DNA from: an uncultured Bacteroidales bacterium
GTDB taxonomy: Bacteria > Bacteroidota > Bacteroidia > Bacteroidales > Paludibacteraceae
Direction: 5' to 3'
NCBI GenBank assembly: GCA_900317745.1
Contig: ONHW01000008.1
Span: 84,566-148,565, forward strand
DNA: 64,000 nucleotides
The notes below the pieces were generated by a model, which searched no databases, was not told the DNA's origin, and worked only from the letters and a program-made list of their open reading frames with translations. The translations under genes and the position numbers were made by a program. Numbering within the stretch: position 1 is the stretch's first letter; each line of letters starts with the position of its first letter. Shown piece after piece: positions 60,001 through 64,000 of this stretch.

Positions 60001-60588
60001 TCTCTTTACACTCGGGACATAGTCATGATCATTTGCCGCAAAAATACGAGCTGCTACGATGCCGGTACCGCTGACCTTCACTACTCCATTGTCATAGATG
60101 TCGTAGGTCATGCCGTTGTCAGTAATCGTCTTGGTAATAGCCGGAGCGGCAGGTTCTTCGATGGTGAATACAATTTGTGTGACATTTTTAAAATACATAC
60201 CAAATGTAGTTTCGTTGGCATCACCTGTCCACACAGCACCCGGGCTTGTTTGCGTCCAACCGCTTCCACCAAGACCCCTAATTACCCCAGTGATTTCAAT
60301 CTTCGTGAAGTTTCCTAAAGAAGTCGAGAACTTAAATGAGGCATCAACAGAATTCCCCATCCAACTTCCTCTCTGCCCATCAATCATTCCATCCAATGAC
60401 ATCACCGTGACACCATCTTTAGTGAATGATTCACCATCGTGCATGTAAATACTTGATAAGGTGCTGTTGTCCCACGTTACGGTGGTTGCCCAACTAAGCC
60501 CTATGCTGGCCGCGAGGGCGAAGAAGAGGGCAAAGATTTTTCGTTTTCGTGCCACTAAGGCGCGAGTAAGAGAAAAAAGTCTTTCCAT
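57004..60588 (-). CDS. Large T9SS-secreted protein with MBG domains and sorting domain
   Basis: The 1194-residue protein starts with a signal-like segment (KIFALFFALAASIGLSWA). The first 550 residues are beta-rich, with no enzyme motif. Two MBG (mostly-beta, YGX-type) domains follow, near residues 575-655 and 735-820 (VVYGYAAPGFSVSYYGL, VIYGDDAPEYTVTYEGW). A DNNPDEKEDDEAQIEEG acidic linker and an Ig-like module precede the C-terminal sorting domain from about residue 1120 (AFPNPVVNTTTVSIEHS ... YMISVDGIVVKVMKQ). Such proteins are exported by the T9SS and anchored or released at the cell surface; an adhesin role is plausible. A promoter with a long structured leader precedes it. Confidence 0.9.
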   Translation of the reverse strand: MERLFSLTRALVARKRKIFALFFALAASIGLSWATTVTWDNSTLSSIYMHDGESFTKDGVTVMSLDGMIDGQRGSWMGNSVDASFKFSTSLGNFTKIEITGVIRGLGGSGWTQTSPGAVWTGDANETTFGMYFKNVTQIVFTIEEPAAPAITKTITDNGMTYDIYDNGVVKVSGTGIVAARIFAANDHDYVPSVKRFEFADDCKVYSFGENWYMYYTSNSPLEAVDIKTTLPFVAGRESVFYRKEDGSDESVTVTITAPAIASIGREFVANYGTPQHIIFNMPVTTFEKSWCSYLREKDTVTIPTGSLYHLPASYAFKDEYLQDRYDDMVAYGDEDMFWSHEASGLVEGVDYTRTEEKSGVITAENETKVFGKAVVKYQAPQEAPATSWTLWRSDDFKTFPELVKGSSHTCKDVTLKIVDGSSTIINMSGSYITLSTSATNGIQLIAPKGKIFKQVIALDRNLSTPFIWTGEADTVGISSDLRLISLIEFELDAAPFPVTLPEAVTGLVYTGEAQTLITAGEVTGFTFQYKVGENGEYSADLPTATDAGSYTVYYKATNGNEEQDITGSLEVSIAKAALTITAENKEVVYGYAAPGFSVSYYGLKGSDLPADVLTGELSYVCDYTVGSNVGEYDITPSGQTSANYDITYVKGTLVVYKADPAFTAPTAITLTYNGGVQTLIAAGATEHGTFEYTFTPNDEESWNTALPQAKNADTYGVYYRIAGDANHLDYESADAVVVTIAQAALTATADDKSVIYGDDAPEYTVTYEGWQGEDNADVLSGTIAYACEYAPTSNVGEYDIIPSGVSNPDYAITFVNGKVTVSKAVVKVAGAEAQIAKFEDGNTNAVVLNAGQLEGIKLNDAVAHETTASFSDASVGEGKTITLFYELTGDAALLANYDLTPASDVFTAEGVIIEKFIPDNNPDEKEDDEAQIEEGIEVYAYGYCDGSGYSLRYHLNSGNPDQYKINFDDSRFEDVNWTNLTTPGKDGTIDIEIPVDMPTGDYTFTATFRDSRFDWLESNALNVTFHVNLPETYVTPMFDNTIALVDTCNCFTDIQWYHRADASEAWQPIAGATGYYYRPADGSKLTGEFFVQAKMNGVPTYTCGQADMQTLYGADKQQKAIVKAFPNPVVNTTTVSIEHSDNWEHALRVVNLMGVEIINTTFEGDRTTIDLDGHAQGNYMISVDGIVVKVMKQ

Positions 60589-60669
60589 TTTTCTTTTGTT
60601 TTTAATTGTTAAACTTGTTGTTAATTTATTTTGTTGTTTTGTTGTTTTTTCTATCTCTCACACACATGC

Positions 60670-60719
60670 AAAAAAAAGCAGCGCATAGTACGAGACTACA
60701 CGCCGCCTTTGTAGCTGCG
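60670..60719 (-). promoter_or_regulatory. Hairpin plus eight-U run in the leader of the T9SS substrate gene
   Basis: On the minus strand, gcag/ctgc outer and ctaca/tgtag inner arms are followed by eight Ts (60677-60670). It resembles a terminator or attenuator about 80 bases before the start codon. The stem is interrupted by an asymmetric bulge, so the call is tentative. Confidence 0.35.
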
Positions 60720-60755
60720 AATTCATTGATATTCTTTATATTGCGCCCATTCGTA

Positions 60756-60764
60756 GGGGGGGGG
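60756..60764. repeat. Nine-base G homopolymer (C9 in the leader of the T9SS gene)
   Basis: A run of nine Gs on the plus strand inside an AT-rich gap of 529 bases (60589-61117) that holds no gene. It lies between the promoter and start codon of the minus-strand surface-protein gene. Confidence 0.9.
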
Positions 60765-60838
60765 TAAAATTGAACATGCTATTTGTAGTGAGTGTCATAG
60801 AGGGGTATATTTTTTCCAATCTTTTTTCAAATCCAGTA

Positions 60839-60870
60839 CAAAGGTACAAATTTTTTCTGAAATATGCAAA
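60839..60870 (-). promoter_or_regulatory. Promoter for the T9SS substrate gene
   Basis: TTTG (60870-60867), a 20-base spacer and TACCTTTG (60846-60839). The predicted leader is about 245 bases, unusually long for this window. Confidence 0.7.
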
Positions 60871-61048
60871 TTTTTAGCCCATAAAAAGTTCAAAAGTGTA
60901 AACTTTTTCCTTGATAATGACAAAATCACAAGATTTTGAGAATGAATATCGGAGGAACATCGGAGGTGTCCATTATCACATAGCAGACAACTACACCCTG
61001 CATGCCACACTCTAAATGAACAAAAAATACCATTTTCATGCCGTAATA

Positions 61049-61080
61049 TTTGCAAATATGAAAAAAAAATTGTAATTTTG
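61049..61080 (+). promoter_or_regulatory. Promoter for the ClpC-like gene
   Basis: TTTG (61049-61052), a 20-base spacer and TAATTTTG (61073-61080), 37 bases before the ATG. Confidence 0.72.
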
Positions 61081-61117
61081 CATACAAAACAATTAGTGAC
61101 ATTACTGACAAACAACA

Positions 61118-63406
61118 ATGGATTACACTAAACGATTACGCGACATCATTTCTTACGCCGGGCAGGAGACTGTCCGCCTGGGCAACGACAAGGTTCAGCC
61201 CGAACACCTCATGCTTGGTATCATGCGCATGGGCGAAGGCACGGCGTACGATATACTTACTAAGACGAACATCAACATCTCCGACTTCCGTCACCACCTG
61301 GAACTGCACCTGCGTCAGCAGTCCGGCGAACCGGCTGATGTCAACGCCCTGCACCTCTCGCCTGCCGGCGAACGGATCATCCGCCTGGTGGGCATTGAGC
61401 GCGACGCTTACGGCGCTGACGTGGCAGGCTCTATCCATCTGCTCATGGCTATCCTGCGCGAGCGCATCAATTATGTGGCACAATCGTTGGCAAACTTATA
61501 CGGCATAACCTACGAGTCCGTCGAGCAACTCTATCCCAAACCCGAACGGATGATGGCTGACGGTACGCAGGAGGCGGATAATGAGCAACCGTCCGGACGC
61601 AAGTCTTCTGCACCTAAGTCCGACACGCCCGCTCTCGATGCCTATGGCCGTGACCTCACGCGTCTGGCTCTTCAGGGTAAACTCGATCCTGTTGTCGGAC
61701 GCGAACAGGAGATAGCGCGTACACTGCGTATCCTCTCGCGCCGCAGGAAGAACAATCCTATTCTGCTCGGCGAACCCGGAGTAGGCAAGTCCGCTATCGT
61801 CGAGGGACTGGCGCAGCAACTCATCCACACGGATGCACCCGAACTGCAAGATAAACGTATTATCTCGCTCGATATGGCGGTGCTCGTGGCTGGTACGATG
61901 TACCGCGGACAGTTTGAGGAACGTATGAAGAACGTCCTGCAGGAACTGCGCCGACACCCGGAGATCATCCTGTTCATCGACGAGATACACACCCTCATGG
62001 GTGCAGGCAACGGCTCGGGCTCGCTCGACGCCGCGGGCATTCTCAAGCCTGCCCTGGCACGTGGTGAGGTGCAGTGTATAGGTGCCACCACGCTCGAGGA
62101 GTACAAGAAGACGATCGAGAAAGACGGTGCCTTGGAGCGACGCTTCCAGAAAATCATCGTGCCGCCGGCTACGGCGGATGAGACGAAGTCTATCCTCGAA
62201 CGTCTCGCACCGTTCTACAGCGATTATCACCATGTCAACTACTCGCCCGAGGCTATCGAGGCGTGCGTGAGGCTCGCTGACAGATACATAACCGACCGCG
62301 CCTTCCCCGACAAGGCGATCGATGTGCTCGACGAAGCCGGTGCACTCGTCTCCGGACGACAGAACCCTCCAACGGCGCAGCCTTCAAACTCTCCAACGGC
62401 GCAGCCATCAAACCCTCCAACGGCTGATGGCACTCCAACCGTCTCCGACACCGACATCGCAGAGGTGGTCAGTATCATCTCCGGCGTACCCGTCCAGCGT
62501 GTGGCTACTGCCGAAGGACAACGCCTGCGCGACCTCGATGCTACGCTACGCTCGCGCGTCATAGGGCAGGACGAGGCGGTCAGTCAGGTCGTCAAAGCCA
62601 TACGCCGCTCGCGTATGGGACTGGCGGACCCGGGCAGACCCATCGGTTCGTTCTTCTTCCTCGGACCGACAGGCGTAGGCAAGACCTATCTCGCTCAGTG
62701 CCTCGCGGAGGAGATGTTCGGCAGCAAAGACGCACTCGTGCGATTCGATATGTCCGAGTATACCGAGAAACATACCGCCTCGCTCATGGTCGGCGCACCT
62801 CCGGGATACGTTGCGCATGAGGAAGGCGGAAGGCTCACCGAAGCCGTGCGACGCAAACCGTACTCGATCATCCTCTTCGACGAGATTGAGAAAGCACACC
62901 CGGATATCTTCAACGTCCTGCTGCAGGTCCTCGACGAAGGACGACTCACCGACCGACAGGGACACACCGTTGATTTCCGCAACACGATCATCATCTTCAC
63001 CTCCAATGTCGGCACGCGGCAACTCGCTGAGCAGGGTGGAGGCATAGGTTTTGAATCGTCGGCACTCGATGCACGTACCTCGCAGGCTATACTCACCAAG
63101 GCGCTCAACCGCACCTTCCCGCCGGAGTTCGTCAACAGGCTCGATGCCGTTATCTTCTTCCATCCGCTCGAGCACGACGCCCTGGCGCGTATCGTGGATA
63201 TCGAACTCAGCGGACTGCTGGCGCGTACGGCGGTCATGGGATATGATGTCACCGTCTCGCCCGAGGTCCGTGAGCAGATCATCCGCGAGGGCTCCGACCC
63301 GCGCTACGGTGCACGACCTCTCCGCCGCGCCATCCAGACGCATATCGAGGACGTCATCACCGATATCCTGCTCAACCAGCCCGCAGGTCAGCCGATTGTC
63401 GTCTGA
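61118..63406 (+). CDS. ClpA/ClpC-type AAA+ unfoldase with a repeat-derived linker in place of the middle domain
   Basis: Clp ATPases unfold proteins for ClpP. An N-terminal double Clp repeat (residues 1-145) is followed by AAA-1 (Walker A LGEPGVGKSAIVEG, Walker B ILFIDEIHTLMGAG) and AAA-2 (FLGPTGVGKTYLAQ, IILFDEIEKAHPD, SNVGTR). ClpC proteins of about 840 residues have a UVR-containing coiled-coil middle domain between them. Here that place holds a short Pro/Thr/Ala/Ser linker (RQNPPTAQPSNSPTAQPSNP) encoded by tandem repeats at 62366-62428, so the protein is 762 residues. It is either a shortened ClpC or ClpA-like. A terminator follows. Confidence 0.93.
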   Translation: MDYTKRLRDIISYAGQETVRLGNDKVQPEHLMLGIMRMGEGTAYDILTKTNINISDFRHHLELHLRQQSGEPADVNALHLSPAGERIIRLVGIERDAYGADVAGSIHLLMAILRERINYVAQSLANLYGITYESVEQLYPKPERMMADGTQEADNEQPSGRKSSAPKSDTPALDAYGRDLTRLALQGKLDPVVGREQEIARTLRILSRRRKNNPILLGEPGVGKSAIVEGLAQQLIHTDAPELQDKRIISLDMAVLVAGTMYRGQFEERMKNVLQELRRHPEIILFIDEIHTLMGAGNGSGSLDAAGILKPALARGEVQCIGATTLEEYKKTIEKDGALERRFQKIIVPPATADETKSILERLAPFYSDYHHVNYSPEAIEACVRLADRYITDRAFPDKAIDVLDEAGALVSGRQNPPTAQPSNSPTAQPSNPPTADGTPTVSDTDIAEVVSIISGVPVQRVATAEGQRLRDLDATLRSRVIGQDEAVSQVVKAIRRSRMGLADPGRPIGSFFFLGPTGVGKTYLAQCLAEEMFGSKDALVRFDMSEYTEKHTASLMVGAPPGYVAHEEGGRLTEAVRRKPYSIILFDEIEKAHPDIFNVLLQVLDEGRLTDRQGHTVDFRNTIIIFTSNVGTRQLAEQGGGIGFESSALDARTSQAILTKALNRTFPPEFVNRLDAVIFFHPLEHDALARIVDIELSGLLARTAVMGYDVTVSPEVREQIIREGSDPRYGARPLRRAIQTHIEDVITDILLNQPAGQPIVV
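62366..62428. repeat. ccaacggcgcagc-c-ttcaaac repeat in the Clp linker
   Basis: Three near copies of a ctccaacggcgcagccttcaaac unit (about 21 bases) translated as PTAQPSN-type residues. It contains the reverse complement of the gtttgaag word used in gaps. Confidence 0.85.
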
Positions 63407-63434
63407 GCGAACCTGATCATAGCAATCCTGTATC

Positions 63435-63472
63435 AAAGAGCAGTCACGCATCATCGCGTGGCTGCTCTTTTT
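63435..63472 (+). terminator. Terminator after the ClpC-like gene
   Basis: A 15-base stem (AAAGAGCAGTCACGC / GCGTGGCTGCTCTTT, one G-T pair) with a five to six base loop and a short T run. Confidence 0.9.
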
Positions 63473-63498
63473 GCGTGCCTACAGCCAATTATCGGGGT

Positions 63499-63571
63499 CC
63501 CCGACACAACCTGCAAAGGTTGTGGTGGGGAGAGCGGAGGCGATAGTGCGCCCCATGCCGCCAGGCGGCAT
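63499..63571. repeat. Two strong hairpins without a T-run
   Basis: 63499-63530 has 14-base arms (CCCCgaCACAACCT / AGGTTGTGgtGGGG, 12 pairs) with loop GCAA, and is preceded by the palindrome CGGGGTCCCCG. 63555-63571 is ATGCCGCC a GGCGGCAT and reaches the stop codon of the small minus-strand gene. Confidence 0.7.
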
Positions 63572-63774
63572 CAGTAGCGCCTATCTGCCGAACGCGAGGC
63601 GTCATAGCTCTCGATCGTCTTACTCTGTATGATCACGGTGGTATCACCGCGTTTGACGCTGCTCGAGGTCGTGGTGACAGTGCGGGTGACGTTGCAGGCG
63701 GTCAGCATCACCGAGAGACCAATCGCCAGGGCGGTGAGCAGGGTCAACAGGATTTGTTTGATGTACTTCTTCAT
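63571..63774 (-). CDS. Small lipoprotein-like protein, 67 residues
   Basis: One membrane-targeting helix (KQILLTLLTALAIGLSVMLTAC) ends in a lipobox-like LTAC, and a polar tail of about 40 residues is rich in Thr and Ser (RTVTTTSSSVKRGDTTVII). It is reminiscent, from memory, of short Bacteroidales proteins that sit near N-acetylmuramoyl-L-alanine amidases in accessory or prophage-like regions; the amidase, if any, is not in view. Strong hairpins follow its stop and an inverted-repeat element precedes its start. Expression is not certain. Confidence 0.6.
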   Translation of the reverse strand: MKKYIKQILLTLLTALAIGLSVMLTACNVTRTVTTTSSSVKRGDTTVIIQSKTIESYDASRSADRRY

Positions 63775-63798
63775 TGTGCTGAGTTTTTTAGTGTTTTT

Positions 63799-63876
63799 GT
63801 TCTGTACGGATACTACGGATACTACGGATATTTTTGCTCATCTGCATCCGTGTTATCCGTGCGATCCGTACAGAAC
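63799..63876. repeat. Inverted-repeat element with gatactacg / atccgt units
   Basis: Exact 13-base outer arms (gttctgtacggat / atccgtacagaac) enclose further units of tactacggat on the left and atccgtg on the right, arranged symmetrically around a 14-base centre. It lies between the small lipoprotein and the truncated gene. Confidence 0.85.
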
Positions 63877-63891
63877 CATCAGAACCTCCGT

Positions 63892-64000
63892 TTATCCGTC
63901 GATCTCGGCTGCACAGATGTGCCAGAGGTACTGGTAGAAGGTCTTGTAACCGGTGTCCTTTTGAGCATTGAATGCCTCAAGGTCGGCGGCAATGGTTGAG
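63892..64000 (-). CDS. 3' end of an unidentified gene, cut by the window edge
   Basis: Reading in from the right edge on the minus strand there are 35 sense codons ending in TAA at 63894-63892; the C-terminus reads DTGYKTFYQYLWHICAAEIDG. This is too short to identify. Its composition is coding-like, and the same-strand neighbour is the small lipoprotein. Confidence 0.55.
   Translation of the reverse strand, partial: STIAADLEAFNAQKDTGYKTFYQYLWHICAAEIDG

Noticed and set aside
63571-64000. Prophage or conjugative element
   Set aside because: Only one small lipoprotein and a truncated frame are visible; no integrase, relaxase or structural gene is in the window.

Overview
This window comes from an anaerobic member of the Bacteroidales, most likely an uncultured gut or rumen lineage with a type IX secretion system (T9SS); the family level is inference. 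The supporting evidence is as follows. Promoters of the Bacteroidetes form TTTG-N20-TAnnTTTG precede many genes, and Shine-Dalgarno sequences are almost absent. The window encodes GldD, a protein with a T9SS C-terminal sorting domain, a Bacteroidetes-type geranylgeranylglyceryl-phosphate synthase homologue, an OstA-like protein and Porin_10-like and OmpA-like outer-membrane proteins. A fused NfnAB-like flavoprotein and a reverse rubrerythrin point to anaerobic life. I see no rRNA, insertion sequence, prophage core or CRISPR array; there is one tRNA.

Layout. 1-4000: the 3' part of a secreted trypsin-like protease fused to a barrel-like tail, then four poorly characterised genes. 4000-6000: recO, recX and prmC on the minus strand. 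6280-14250: ribD, then an outer-membrane biogenesis run (PPIC lipoprotein, SurA-like, OstA-like, a small beta-barrel) and dnaG. 14400-20030: a compact cluster of hypB, a 951-residue iron-sulfur flavoprotein, hypA, a small membrane protein and a DUF5692-like membrane protein, closed by a strong terminator; no nickel hydrogenase is present. 20100-29330: reverse rubrerythrin, panB, a membrane-anchored AraC regulator, ssb, nfnAB-like fusion, deoC, psd, an SRPBCC protein and a lipoprotein. 29600-37900: an OmpA-like/TPR lipoprotein, a tail-anchored protein, mutL, acpP-fabF, a DUF2582-like winged helix, a secreted protein and a lipid kinase. 38190-43290: comEC, rpe, a phosphoesterase, a DUF3127 protein and pgk. 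43600-47440: tRNA-Met(CAT), a 7TM-HD hydrolase, tadA, the GGGPS homologue and gldD. 47590-55230: manC and a glycogen locus (debranching enzyme, GT4 synthase, GH57) ending in a porin. 55460-60590: OmpA and a 1194-residue T9SS substrate. 61120-64000: a ClpA/ClpC-type ATPase, a small lipoprotein and a truncated gene.

The most unusual property is a dense population of short repeats. Nearly every gap holds its own near-tandem array with units of about 7-24 bases. Several of these sequences, including an exact 46-base palindromic repeat, also lie in frame inside genes. They lengthen PrmC, the NfnAB fusion, the ClpC-like ATPase and a small membrane protein, make up the 5' end of the recO reading frame, and encode part of the OstA-like signal peptide. 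The second lead is the hypBA-flavoprotein-DUF5692 cluster, which looks like an undescribed redox or nickel system.
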